NCBI RefSeq assembly: GCF_900184815.1
Contig: NZ_FXXQ01000002.1
Location: 1 to 64,000 of the forward strand
From: Boseongicola aestuarii
GTDB taxonomy: Bacteria > Pseudomonadota > Alphaproteobacteria > Rhodobacterales > Rhodobacteraceae
Length of the DNA: 64,000 nt
Direction: 5' to 3'
Shown: positions 8,275-16,438 of the stretch, one piece after another
Layout: each line of letters begins with the position of its first letter
Position numbering within the stretch: the first letter of the stretch is position 1
The notes under the pieces: generated by a model
Databases searched by the model: none
Told to the model about the DNA's origin: nothing
What the model saw: the letters and a program-made list of their open reading frames with translations, nothing else
Program-made: the position numbers and the translations under genes

Positions 8275-9776
8275 CTGCCGCAATTTTGAAGGTCAGTGAG
8301 ATCACCAAGACCTTTCCCGGGGTCAAGGCGCTGGATGAGGTCAGCTTTGACATCCGCCCGGGAGAAGTGCACGCCTTGGTCGGAGAAAACGGCGCCGGGA
8401 AATCGACCCTGATGAAGGTTCTCGCCGGGCTGCACCAGCCTGACGGCGGCGAGATCATCTATCAGGGGGAACCGATGCAGGTGGCAGGGCCGCTGGACGC
8501 CAGACAGAAGGGGATCCTCCTAATTCATCAGGAACTGTCTCTTTCGCCGGAACTGTCTGTTGCGGAGAATATCTATCTTGGCGCATGGCCCACCAACCGG
8601 TTTGGTGTGCTGAAGAAACGCGAGCTGCGCCGCAATGCGGCCAGCGCTCTCGATGCATTGGGTTGCGGATTCGGGCCAGATGTGCGCGTCGGGACGTTAT
8701 CGGTTGCGATGCAACAAATGGTTGAGATCGCGCGCGCCGAGGCCTTCAGCGCAAATGTCGTGATCTTTGATGAACCGACCGCGTCGTTGACGGATACTGA
8801 GAAAGATCAGTTATTTCATACCATTCGCGGCCTGAAAGCGCAGGGCGTAGGGATTGTCTATATCTCGCACAAGATGGACGAGATTTTTGACATCACGGAC
8901 AGGGTCACCGTGCTGCGCGACGGGCGGGTGCAAGGCACGCTTGAGACCCAGGACACGGATCTGAACCAGGTCACACGCATGATGATTGGGCGGACGCTTG
9001 ATACCTATTTCGTCAAGGCAAAGGAAGAATTTGGTACAGAAGTGCTACGTGTCGATGGCCTCAGTAAGAGCGGCCATTTCAGCGATGTTTCATTCTCGGT
9101 CCGCGAAGGCGAAGTTCTGGGGCTCTATGGTCTTGTTGGTGCCGGACGCTCGGAAGTGGTTGAAACCATCTTTGGTGTGCGTCGTGCTGACGCTGGCCAG
9201 GTTCACTGGAAAGGTGCGCCGATCGATCTACCCACCCCGCGTCAGGCCATCGACATGGGAATGGCCCTGGTGCCCGAAAGCCGCAAAGAGCAGGGTTTGG
9301 TGCTGATGATGGGAGGGCGGGAAAACACCTCGTTGCCACATCTGAAACTCTTCTCCGGCATGGCGGTAATGAACAGATCTAAGGAATTGGTCACTTACGA
9401 GAAATACCAATCGGCGCTCGCGATCAAGACGACGGGCCCGGATCAGGCAATGTCGCAACTGTCTGGCGGGAATCAGCAGAAATTCGTGTTGGCGAAATGG
9501 CTTTGCGCCAATCCAAAGCTGATCATCCTTGATGAGCCGACACGGGGCATTGATGTGGGGTCCAAATCGGCAATCCACGAACTGATCGCTGAGCTGGCGG
9601 AACAGGGGCTTGCCGTCATCGTGATCTCCTCGGAAATGCCTGAAGTGCTGGGTGTCAGCCACCGTGTCCTGACCATGTCCGAGGGTGCTGTTGTGGCGGA
9701 GTTCAAAGGGGCCGACATGACGGAGGAAAACCTGATCGATGCCGTCTCGCATCATCGTGCGCCCGACGCGGCCTAA
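8271..9776 (+). CDS. Sugar ABC transporter ATPase, RbsA/MglA type (two ATPase domains)
   Basis: A 501-residue cytoplasmic ATPase with two tandem ABC domains. Domain 1 has Walker A GENGAGKST at residues 38-46 and Walker B VVIFDEPTASL near 163, but its signature is degenerate (LSVAMQQM). Domain 2 has a degenerate Walker A (LVGAGRSEV) but a canonical signature LSGGNQQKF and Walker B LIILDEPTRGID. This complementary degeneracy is normal for the RbsA/MglA family, where one composite site hydrolyses ATP. It energises the two permeases encoded just upstream, and its ATG overlaps the preceding stop. A 24-bp gap separates it from the second dehydrogenase gene. Confidence 0.92.
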   Translation: MTAAILKVSEITKTFPGVKALDEVSFDIRPGEVHALVGENGAGKSTLMKVLAGLHQPDGGEIIYQGEPMQVAGPLDARQKGILLIHQELSLSPELSVAENIYLGAWPTNRFGVLKKRELRRNAASALDALGCGFGPDVRVGTLSVAMQQMVEIARAEAFSANVVIFDEPTASLTDTEKDQLFHTIRGLKAQGVGIVYISHKMDEIFDITDRVTVLRDGRVQGTLETQDTDLNQVTRMMIGRTLDTYFVKAKEEFGTEVLRVDGLSKSGHFSDVSFSVREGEVLGLYGLVGAGRSEVVETIFGVRRADAGQVHWKGAPIDLPTPRQAIDMGMALVPESRKEQGLVLMMGGRENTSLPHLKLFSGMAVMNRSKELVTYEKYQSALAIKTTGPDQAMSQLSGGNQQKFVLAKWLCANPKLIILDEPTRGIDVGSKSAIHELIAELAEQGLAVIVISSEMPEVLGVSHRVLTMSEGAVVAEFKGADMTEENLIDAVSHHRAPDAA

Positions 9777-9800
9777 ACCGGAGAGATAAGGGGACAGGTC

Positions 9801-10916
9801 ATGGGCAAATCGGAAACCGGGATAGGACTTGTTGGGTCTGGCTTTATGGGACGTTGCCATGCAAATGCGTTCCGCTCCGTTTCAGGCCTGTTTGATGTCC
9901 CTGTCGAACCGCGTTTGCGGCTGCTTGCCGACGCCAGTGGTGAAATCGCACGCGATGCGGCGCAAACTCTGGGCTTTGAGCGGGCGACCGGAGATTGGGA
10001 AACGCTCGTCAATGATGACGATGTCGACATTGTCGCGATTACCGCACCGAATATTCTGCATGCGCCGATTGCCCTTGCTGCGATCAAGGCTGGCAAGACC
10101 GTGTATTGCGAGAAGCCACTTTCGACCACGGCAGCCATCGCTCAGGAAATGACCGAAGCCGCAGAGGCGGCGGGCATTGTCACAATGGTCGGCTTCAATT
10201 TTCAGCGCAATCCAATGGTCAAATTTGCGCGCGAGATCATCGCCTCGGGCGAGCTCGGTGAGGTCACAGGTTTTCGCGGTCGTCACGCCGAAAACTACAT
10301 GGCCGATCCCAATGTCCCCCATTCATTCCGCACGGATGTTCATGGAGGCGGTGCTTTGGCCGACATCGGCAGCCATATTATCTCGATGGCGCGTTATCTT
10401 TTGGGACCAATGGCGGAAGTGCAGGCAGATTGCCAAACGATTCATTCGACCCGTCCCAAAACCCGTAACTCGACCGAACGTGCGCCTGTTGAAGTCGATG
10501 ATATGACCCATGCGCTGGTGCGTTTTGAATCCGGGGTGCGCGGCAGTCTTGAAGCCAATTGGGCCGCCACCGCGCGCACGATGGATTTATCCTGGGAAAT
10601 CACCGGTACAAGGGGGGCTCTGGCATTTACCCAAGAGCGAATGAACGAACTTTCGTTCTGGTCCGGTCGTCCCGGACGTAACGGTTACACGAAAATAGAG
10701 GCAGGCCCGGCACATCCACCATATGGTCAGTTCTGTCCGGCGCCGGGCCATCACTTGGGTTTCAACGACCTCAAGGTGATCGAGGTGGCCGAATTGCTGA
10801 CTGCTCATAGTAGTGGCGGGACATGCAGCCCGGATTTTCGCGAGGCCTATGAGGTTCAAAGAGCCGTTGAAGCCATGCAACAATCGCATGCGAACAGGCA
10901 GTGGGTTTCCCTCTGA
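9801..10916 (+). CDS. Gfo/Idh/MocA family dehydrogenase
   Basis: A 371-residue NAD(P)-dependent sugar dehydrogenase. The Rossmann motif GSGFMGRCH is at about residues 12-20, and the catalytic EKP is in VYCEKPLST at about 101-109. A DIGSHIISMARYLLG segment near 190 holds the active-site Asp and His. It is longer than the first Gfo/Idh/MocA protein at 577-1581 and belongs to a different branch, so the locus likely performs two successive or alternative oxidations. An AAGGGGACAGGTC ribosome region precedes the ATG. It is the last gene of the permease-ATPase operon. No terminator was seen after it. Confidence 0.88.
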   Translation: MGKSETGIGLVGSGFMGRCHANAFRSVSGLFDVPVEPRLRLLADASGEIARDAAQTLGFERATGDWETLVNDDDVDIVAITAPNILHAPIALAAIKAGKTVYCEKPLSTTAAIAQEMTEAAEAAGIVTMVGFNFQRNPMVKFAREIIASGELGEVTGFRGRHAENYMADPNVPHSFRTDVHGGGALADIGSHIISMARYLLGPMAEVQADCQTIHSTRPKTRNSTERAPVEVDDMTHALVRFESGVRGSLEANWAATARTMDLSWEITGTRGALAFTQERMNELSFWSGRPGRNGYTKIEAGPAHPPYGQFCPAPGHHLGFNDLKVIEVAELLTAHSSGGTCSPDFREAYEVQRAVEAMQQSHANRQWVSL

Positions 10917-11297
10917 AATGACAGACACTTCATGAGTTCGGTGCCTGCAATCGGATGTTGTGGTGCCGAGCTTCGAACAATCGACGTGACCCTCAGCCAG
11001 GACCTGAGATTAGTCGTCGTCAAATTTTGCAACGTATCAACGGGCATTTTGCGGCATGATTATGACGTCTGGCCTAGAAACGCCGTCATACAAGACATGT
11101 GGCTCTTGGCGGTGGCATACCCGCTCAGTCCCGTGTCTCTATAGTTCCCACACCCTGCAGCGAAAGTGCAGTTTGGATTTAACGACATGAAGCCGTGTTG
11201 AATGACCGCTCTGACGACCTTGGCTGCAACGCCCTGGGGAACGTTCTGCACCCGAAAAGTGATGCTGCTCCAGCAATAGCTGCACCTGCACAAGTCC

Positions 11298-11360
11298 GGT
11301 TTGTCCGCATTGCGGTCATTGGCGCTTCCTGCAGCGAATGACTGCTCTGAGCCCAAAGCA
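11298..11360 (+). repeat. Dispersed intergenic repeat, copy B (clearest copy)
   Basis: Reads TTTGTCCGCATTGCGG, then GTCATTGGCGC, GCAGCGAATGAC, and TGCTCTGAGCCCAAAGCA. GTCATT and AATGAC pair to form a short hairpin stem. This is the copy closest to the consensus I derive from the window. Confidence 0.75.
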
Positions 11361-11809
11361 GGCGTTCTTTACGCAGTCCGCAGCCTTAGCATTGGAAGAT
11401 TTCGAGCGAGTTGTGTCCTGAGCGTGAACATCATCAGATAAATAGGGCGGACTGTTCACGCTTCATAAGTCGACTTCTTAATATTTGTCCGTTGACGCCC
11501 CAAAAGCGCCAGAACCTTCAGTCATAAAGATCGTGTAGTAAGTGTTAACAAGTGTGATGAGTATCCAATGCGAAAGTGCCTCGTATCTTCTTTTGTGCGC
11601 AAGCCTTCTTTACTTCGCTATATTTTCTTCACCCTCTCAAGCCTCAAGATGTGGAGCTATTCCGACTGGGTGCGAGCAGGTGAACCCAATCCCTTTGCCA
11701 AAACTTGCTGGGAAGTCGGCGGCACATCTCGATCGGAAATCGTGTCTCTTTTTCGATCGCACCTAAGCTGATCATTTGCCTCTCCGCAAATAATTGCAGA
11801 ACCATCTGG

Positions 11810-11827
11810 GCCGCCCTTCGGGGCGGC
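11810..11827 (+). terminator. UUCG hairpin, putative terminator
   Basis: A perfect 7-bp stem GCCGCCC / GGGCGGC closes a TTCG tetraloop, an unusually stable RNA hairpin. It is followed by the T-rich TCAATTCTATTT. It resembles terminators, yet no convincing gene ends just upstream, so the transcript it ends may be a small RNA or a decayed gene. Confidence 0.55.
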
Positions 11828-11980
11828 TCAATTCTATTTGGGCTTGCTCCTGCCAGGCGTCAAACAAAACAAGATTTTCAAAACTAGGGTTTATCCGATA
11901 ACATCCAATCCTGCCGCACTCGTTGCTGTGAGACTGATCTAGATTCCCTAAGGGTCGGCACAGTCTACTTGACGGTTTAA

Positions 11981-12208
11981 GCTCCGGAATCAATCCAATG
12001 CGGCGGTGGTAATACTCTCTATGTCACTGCGAGCACCAACATCAAAATCAACTCGATTAACAAAGAATTAGATGCAAACAGCGCGTATGCAGCAGATTAT
12101 ACACAATGCGGCATCAATCGAGGCCGCAAATTTGCTGACGTCGTATGTTCTGGTACAAATGGCTTGTACGGGAAATGTTTGCCCGGGCTTTTTTGTAATA
12201 AGTTCTGA
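11981..12208 (+). pseudogene. Start-less remnant of a cysteine-containing protein
   Basis: An open frame of 75 codons runs from just after an in-frame TAA (11978-11980) to a TGA at 12206-12208. It reads as protein-like: GGGNTLYVTASTNIKINS, then an acidic and Ala-rich stretch, then YTQCGINRGRKF and a C-terminus with four more cysteines (VVCSG, GKCLPG, LFCNK). No ATG, GTG or TTG lies near its beginning, so it cannot be translated as such. It appears to be the 3' part of a gene for a small secreted or disulphide-rich protein that lost its 5' end. The family is not recognised. Confidence 0.35.
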
Positions 12209-12255
12209 CTGGACGCTTTTTCGATTTGCGACAGTCGTTGTGTAAGAGGTTCCCT

Positions 12256-12480
12256 ATGTCCAGTGAACGCGTGACTTCAAAAGCGACTTTGTTTCCGCCT
12301 CTCGTGCGACCTGAGCCAGCATCGAAGCACACCGCCAGAAAGCGGTTCTCGCAAAATCCCATCATTGACGCCCTGTGGTTATTCACGGTCAGGCATGTAA
12401 AGCCTCCAATCGTCAATCCATATGTGACGGCAGCAATAGGTATTGCGATAATTACTGCGGCTATGGGGGTGTTTCTTTGA
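12256..12480 (+). CDS. Small hypothetical protein with C-terminal membrane helix
   Basis: A 74-residue protein from the ATG at 12256, preceded by AAGAGG at a good distance; an earlier in-frame start has no ribosome site. The N-terminal half is polar and basic. The last 20 residues (YVTAAIGIAIITAAMGVFL) form one membrane helix, giving a tail-anchored topology. Its TGA overlaps the TTG start of the next gene, which suggests translational coupling. No family is recognised. Confidence 0.45.
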   Translation: MSSERVTSKATLFPPLVRPEPASKHTARKRFSQNPIIDALWLFTVRHVKPPIVNPYVTAAIGIAIITAAMGVFL

Positions 12481-12743
12481 CCCTCAGAAACCTACCCTTA
12501 GAGGAAAAATCACCTAGCGAGAAGCTATGGCTTTTGGCTGGCGAACTGCTTCGGGACGAAGGTATCGAAGAAGTTAATGCTGGACATATGGCGACCCTAA
12601 TGGGGCAAGCCCTGACTTGCACCGCCATCTACAGCACGATCGATCCGCTTGACTCAAGAACCATCGAGCATGTTGTAGAACGCGCCGTCGAAGCAGCGCT
12701 CAATGCACACGGACACTTCTTGGAACAGGTAAGACACTTTTAA
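12477..12743 (+). CDS. Small hypothetical protein, coupled to the preceding gene
   Basis: An 88-residue helical, acidic protein if started at the TTG of 12477, which overlaps the previous stop as TTGA and follows GGGGGTG. The sequence has protein-like composition (EKLWLLAGELLRDEGIEEVN, HVVERAVEAALNAHG), with alternating charged and hydrophobic residues typical of helices. An ATG start would leave only the C-terminal half. No membrane segment or known motif is seen. The tight overlap with the tail-anchored protein suggests that the two products act together. Confidence 0.45.
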   Translation: MTLRNLPLEEKSPSEKLWLLAGELLRDEGIEEVNAGHMATLMGQALTCTAIYSTIDPLDSRTIEHVVERAVEAALNAHGHFLEQVRHF

Positions 12744-12789
12744 TTCTGTCGAATTGCGCTCACCGGCCCGGCAAAGTGTGCTTTCAAGA

Positions 12790-12858
12790 GCCGCATCGTT
12801 CGCGTAGCGGTCATTGACGAAGGCTGCAGCAAACGACGGCTTTGCGCCCAAAGCAGAC
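12790..12858 (+). repeat. Dispersed intergenic repeat, copy C
   Basis: Contains TTCGCGTAGCGGTCATTGAC, then GCTGCAGCAAACGACGGC and TTTGCGCCCAAAGCAGAC, matching the block order of the other copies. It lies between two small hypothetical genes. Confidence 0.7.
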
Positions 12859-12970
12859 TGAATTTCTCATGACAAACAATGAATGCTCAATTGCTCATTT
12901 TGGGCCGTATTTTCGACAGTTTCATATGCCATATTTTATATGTAACGATTTTTTAATTCTAGGTGCCCTT

Positions 12971-13201
12971 ATGAGTATAATGACGTCCGTAGTCAGATCC
13001 GATCAGAGCTTTTCTTGCCAAGATGGTGCTTCAGAAACTCTCACTGACCCAGTTCACCCGATATTCGCTATTGAGCACATGCGTTCACGCTTGCGCAGCT
13101 TTTCAAAAGCTGAACTGGAAACACTGGAAGACGAATTGGATTTTTACACTTTCACAGGGATCGCAGGTCCCTATGTGGCAAGGCTCCTGTCATATATCTG
13201 A
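12971..13201 (+). CDS. Small hypothetical protein
   Basis: A 76-residue soluble protein from the ATG at 12971 (TAGGTG about ten bases upstream). A longer frame starts earlier but would translate through repeat copy C. The C-terminal half is helix-like (MRSRLRSFSKAELETLEDEL), with balanced Arg, Glu and Leu, and resembles no family I can name. It ends about 90 bp before repeat copy D and converges on the CadC-like regulator gene. Confidence 0.4.
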   Translation: MSIMTSVVRSDQSFSCQDGASETLTDPVHPIFAIEHMRSRLRSFSKAELETLEDELDFYTFTGIAGPYVARLLSYI

Positions 13202-13289
13202 CCGGGAGGCTTCCAGTCTCTCCGATACTCCGCTTCGCCCGCGGGCAGGAACTGGGGCCTGACCGTCGGTGCGCTTGCAGCGAACGGCC

Positions 13290-13357
13290 ACTTCGTCCCG
13301 CAAGGCGGACATTGGTGCAAAGCGCAGCGAATGACGGCATTGAGCCCGGAGCGGACG
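13290..13357 (+). repeat. Dispersed intergenic repeat, copy D
   Basis: Contains CTTCGTCCCGCAAGGCGGAC, then ATTGGTGCAAAGCGCAGC, GAATGACGGC and TTGAGCCCGGAGCGGAC. A partial extra unit (TGCAGCGAACGGCC) sits directly before it at 13276-13289, so this may be a tandem remnant. Confidence 0.65.
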
Positions 13358-13392
13358 CTCGCAATCTGAGCAAAATGCCCCTCAATGTTCTA

Positions 13393-14979
13393 CTATCCAG
13401 GCAGGCCCGCCGCGGTAAGGTCATCAATCCATCTTTCCAGGGCGCCGTCTGCTATCCACTGATCTGTGTGGAGTTCTCTTTCCCGAGAAGCCGTCCAATC
13501 TGGCTCAGACGACAGGAAGTTCGCTAGGGCATCGGACGCTTTCTCGATCTCGCCTCGGCAGACATGAATGACAGCCAGCAGTTTGTGCGCTGGAGGCGGT
13601 GGTGCGGCGATACGGGAGAAGTTGTTCAATGCGTCGTCGCATCTTTGATCCTGCCAAAGTGTCCAAGCGCTCATCCAAGGATGAATAAAGCCTGGCAGCG
13701 GGTCTATACGGGCAGACTCGGCAAGCGCTTCCAATGCACGTTCGTTCTGCCCAATGTAGAAGTAGGACTGCGCCAACGCGTTCAGCGTATCGGCCGACGA
13801 GGGATTTAACATAAGTGCAGTGTCAAAGGCTAAGATTGCACTGGTCTGATTGCCTTGCTGCATCCTCACGCGCCCGAGCGCGAAATGGGCAACGTAATTG
13901 TCTGGCGCCAAGCTCACTGCTTTCTGTGCGTGGCTAATGGCCTTTTCTAGATCATCCTCCGGATTGTCCGCCCAACCGAACCGTAGTTTCGTGCGCAGTG
14001 CGAAGGCAATGATAACGTGGCCCCAGGCTTGATCCGGATAAAGATTGATAGCTTCGGTGCCAATCGCGATTGCGCCCGCGATATTTTCTTTTGAGAGACC
14101 GCTCTGCAACAGCCGCCTCGCCTTCAGGTTCATAAGGAGCGCGTCAACTTCATCTGAACCACCCGCTTTCACTTGGGCCTCGGCGACAAATGCCTCAACA
14201 GAATGTGCGACGCGGCTACTGATTTGCGAAGACACCGTCAACAAGTCATGAATCTCGGCGTCAATCTGATCCGACCAGACCCGGCTGCCGTTCCTCACAT
14301 TGATCAGTTGGACGTTGACACGGAGTCTAGACCCTTCGACTTGTTGGCTGCCTTCAATGATCAGATTTGCGCCCAGTTCTTGGGCGATCTCAGAAATGTC
14401 GCGATCTTCATCGCGAAAGCGGAAGCTGGAGTTTCGCGCAATCACTGTCAATTCCGGGAAGCGCGCAAGATTGGCGAGAATCTGTCCGCTCAGGAGATCT
14501 CCAAGCCTTCCTTTGTCTGGTTCTACGCTATCGTCTTGGAACGGCAAAACGGCGATCACTCGAGACGGCTTGTCCGACGGCGCTGCAAGGAAATAGGATG
14601 CTGCAATCAGACATGCAACGACCATCGCAGGGGCAATTCGGCGCCAGAAGCCCCTCTGAATTGGCGGTTCGCTTTGCGTGGGAACTAAGCGGTATCCTTT
14701 GCGGGGAATTGTCTGGATGATGGATTTCGTCTCATCATCAATGGCCCGCCGTATCTCTGCTATGCACTGGACGAGGCTGTCTTCAGAGACGTGCGCGCCA
14801 TCCCAGACCTTTTCAAAAAAGACGGTCTTTGACACCGCTTCCCCTGGCTTCTCTGCCAACATTAACAACACATTTCGAGTTTGATGGCGAAGATCACAAT
14901 CCTTTCCGCCACCATCTTTAAGATGCCCGGAATCCAGATCGAGCGTAAACGATCCAAGTCTGATTTCGGAAGATTTCAT
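13393..14979 (-). CDS. CadC-like membrane-anchored transcriptional regulator with TPR repeats
   Basis: A 528-residue protein of the ToxR/CadC type. Residues 1-100 form an OmpR-like winged helix ending in the family hallmark IPRKGYRLVP. A single membrane helix (MVVACLIAASYFLAA) spans about 119-133. The periplasmic part begins with a TolB/FlgO-like domain (VIAVLPFQDD, LTVIARNSSF, IIEGSQQVEGSRLRVNVQL) at about 140-260, followed by TPR-like repeats to about 480 (NYVAHFALGRVRMQQGN and so on). Such proteins sense envelope conditions and bind DNA from the membrane without a phosphorelay. It is divergent from a small membrane-anchored protein gene only 120 bp away, its most obvious target. The signal sensed is unknown. 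Confidence 0.85.
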   Translation of the reverse strand: MKSSEIRLGSFTLDLDSGHLKDGGGKDCDLRHQTRNVLLMLAEKPGEAVSKTVFFEKVWDGAHVSEDSLVQCIAEIRRAIDDETKSIIQTIPRKGYRLVPTQSEPPIQRGFWRRIAPAMVVACLIAASYFLAAPSDKPSRVIAVLPFQDDSVEPDKGRLGDLLSGQILANLARFPELTVIARNSSFRFRDEDRDISEIAQELGANLIIEGSQQVEGSRLRVNVQLINVRNGSRVWSDQIDAEIHDLLTVSSQISSRVAHSVEAFVAEAQVKAGGSDEVDALLMNLKARRLLQSGLSKENIAGAIAIGTEAINLYPDQAWGHVIIAFALRTKLRFGWADNPEDDLEKAISHAQKAVSLAPDNYVAHFALGRVRMQQGNQTSAILAFDTALMLNPSSADTLNALAQSYFYIGQNERALEALAESARIDPLPGFIHPWMSAWTLWQDQRCDDALNNFSRIAAPPPPAHKLLAVIHVCRGEIEKASDALANFLSSEPDWTASRERELHTDQWIADGALERWIDDLTAAGLPG

Positions 14980-15098
14980 GGTATTTCGTTTCGCAAATCG
15001 CCAGCGGCGTCAGAGTCTCAGCTTACGTCGCGTTGGGCAATTCTCAAAGAAAATCTATTGCTCCCCGATCTAAAGCGACGCAACGATTGGAGGACAGA

Positions 15099-15461
15099 AT
15101 GCACAATCTTGGCATTGCAGGACTTACATCAGCGGCTATCGGAATTTGGACCCTTGCCGCAGCCGTTTCCTATGCGCCGATTGGGAACACTGAAGAAAGA
15201 ACCAATCGCCAGCAGATCATAGCTCCGGATGCTAACCTGCTTTCAGCTTATGAGGACTGCTCTCATGCAGCAGAAGTCCGACTTCTTTCTTTGGAAGAGG
15301 CGACGCGGTGTTCTGAAACCTTCCTGCTGTTAAAACTCTCACTTCTTCCGGAAGTCGACATCGCTGAGTTCAAGTCGCTACCTCCGCAAGAGAGATGGGA
15401 GATCCAGCGGCGTGGCTACGCTGCTCTTGTAGCTTGGCGACAAAAGCGGATCAGTCTTTGA
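15099..15461 (+). CDS. Small membrane-anchored hypothetical protein
   Basis: A 120-residue protein from the ATG at 15099, chosen for the perfect GGAGGA seven to ten bases upstream; an earlier start at 15033 has none. One N-terminal hydrophobic segment (GLTSAAIGIWTLAAAVSYA) forms a signal anchor or uncleaved signal. The exported remainder is helical and contains two cysteines (YEDCSHA and TRCSET) spaced about 24 residues apart, which could form a disulphide. It lies divergent to the CadC-like regulator and may be its target or partner. No family is recognised. Confidence 0.55.
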   Translation: MHNLGIAGLTSAAIGIWTLAAAVSYAPIGNTEERTNRQQIIAPDANLLSAYEDCSHAAEVRLLSLEEATRCSETFLLLKLSLLPEVDIAEFKSLPPQERWEIQRRGYAALVAWRQKRISL

Positions 15462-15512
15462 ACAGTGACCTCTATGGCCAGTCTTGAATGGAAGAAGTGA
15501 CTACAAACGGGC

Positions 15513-15580
15513 GTCCGATTTGTCCGCGTTGCTGCCGTCCGTGCGCCTTGCAGCGAACGGTTGTTTTGAGCCCAAAGTTA
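15513..15580 (+). repeat. Dispersed intergenic repeat, copy E
   Basis: Contains GATTTGTCCGCGTTGC, then GTGCGCCTTGCAGCGAACGG and TTTTGAGCCCAAAGTTAC. The central CATTG block has diverged to CGTCCG. It lies in the 244-bp gap after the small anchored protein gene. Confidence 0.65.
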
Positions 15581-15705
15581 CGGATTCTTCAACAAGCATG
15601 AAAGTTCGCAATTGGGAAATGTAATATGTTTGAGGCGATAGCACCTCGAAAGTCTAAACATAACGCGAAACGTGCTGCACTCATTGATGACTTTCACAGC
15701 CAAAG

Positions 15706-16359
15706 TCAAATTTCGGGATCTTGGCGTGTTGGGAGTGTATTTCTCCATGCCAGATACGTAGCGTTTTGGGCGCGCGCAACGAGCTGACCTAAGTCCTCCA
15801 ACGGCGTCTCGCTGTAATCAATCCTAAGATCAACCGGAGGTGCCTTTTCAGACATTATCAGGATGGCAGCAGATTGCAGTCCGCGCAGGTCGCCCCCAGC
15901 AGCAGCAGCATGTTCCAGAGCCACCAAAAGGCGGGCTGCTATTGGTCCATGGCTGACCATAAAACCGGTTCGACAGGCCTCTATCACGGCGCGATCTCTT
16001 AGCATATTGCCGCCAACGACAAGATTGTGCGATTTGATTTCTGAAACCTCGGCTACGTTCTGATTCCCTGAAAAAGCCGCTGCGCGTCCATTTCGATCAA
16101 TTGCAAGCAACTGACGGGTCGCCCGCCCCTGGTCTGCGCCTACGACATTTGCGACGGCTTGTACCGCGCTTCGACCGTTCCGCATCTCATCCAAGACATC
16201 TTCCCCCCATAGAGTACTTGGTGTCTTGCCTTGCGATGCACTGAGCCCCGCACGGATATCACCACGCAAGACCCAACCGCCCACGCACAAGTTACCTGTC
16301 GCGGCGGCTCCTCCGAGAACGCCAGTCTCGGGATCGCGTACCAGAATCGAGATTGTCAT
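15706..16359 (-). CDS. DUF1028 family protein (Ntn-hydrolase-like)
   Basis: A 217-residue protein from the ATG at 16359; a longer frame adds 17 unlikely residues. The N-terminus MTISILVRDPETGVLGGAAA is the hallmark of the DUF1028 family, followed by GLSASQGKT and VVGGNMLRD. The family is thought to share the Ntn-hydrolase fold, in which a residue after the initiator Met becomes the catalytic nucleophile; Thr2 is available here. The biochemical role is not established; amidase or peptidase activity is a common guess. It is divergent from an RpiR regulator by 79 bp and next to a peptide-type transporter, suggesting hydrolysis of an imported amide or peptide. Confidence 0.8.
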   Translation of the reverse strand: MTISILVRDPETGVLGGAAATGNLCVGGWVLRGDIRAGLSASQGKTPSTLWGEDVLDEMRNGRSAVQAVANVVGADQGRATRQLLAIDRNGRAAAFSGNQNVAEVSEIKSHNLVVGGNMLRDRAVIEACRTGFMVSHGPIAARLLVALEHAAAAGGDLRGLQSAAILIMSEKAPPVDLRIDYSETPLEDLGQLVARAQNATYLAWRNTLPTRQDPEI

Positions 16360-16438
16360 ATCAGAGCCGCCTTTACTTACCTTTGAAGACTTTGTTTCAA
16401 TGCAGAACAAATGTCATCAGTTCTGAAAGGTTTGCGCC

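Larger units (their letters stand above)
10917..11980. other. Gene-poor accessory stretch
   Basis: About 1 kb without a convincing gene. It holds repeat copy B, a UUCG hairpin and several short open frames. The best of these (ATG 11557, stop near 11766) could encode a signal-peptide-like hydrophobic segment ending in SPSQA followed by a cysteine-containing tail, but it has no ribosome site and overlaps an equally long frame. Sequence at 11155-11180 faintly echoes the repeat. Lower GC than the flanking operons suggests decayed or acquired DNA. Confidence 0.4.

Noticed and set aside
11060-11356. A 98-codon minus-strand frame ending in the repeat copy B
   Set aside because: Its N-terminal part is simply the translated dispersed repeat. 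Similar peptides appear from other copies, showing it is a repeat artefact.
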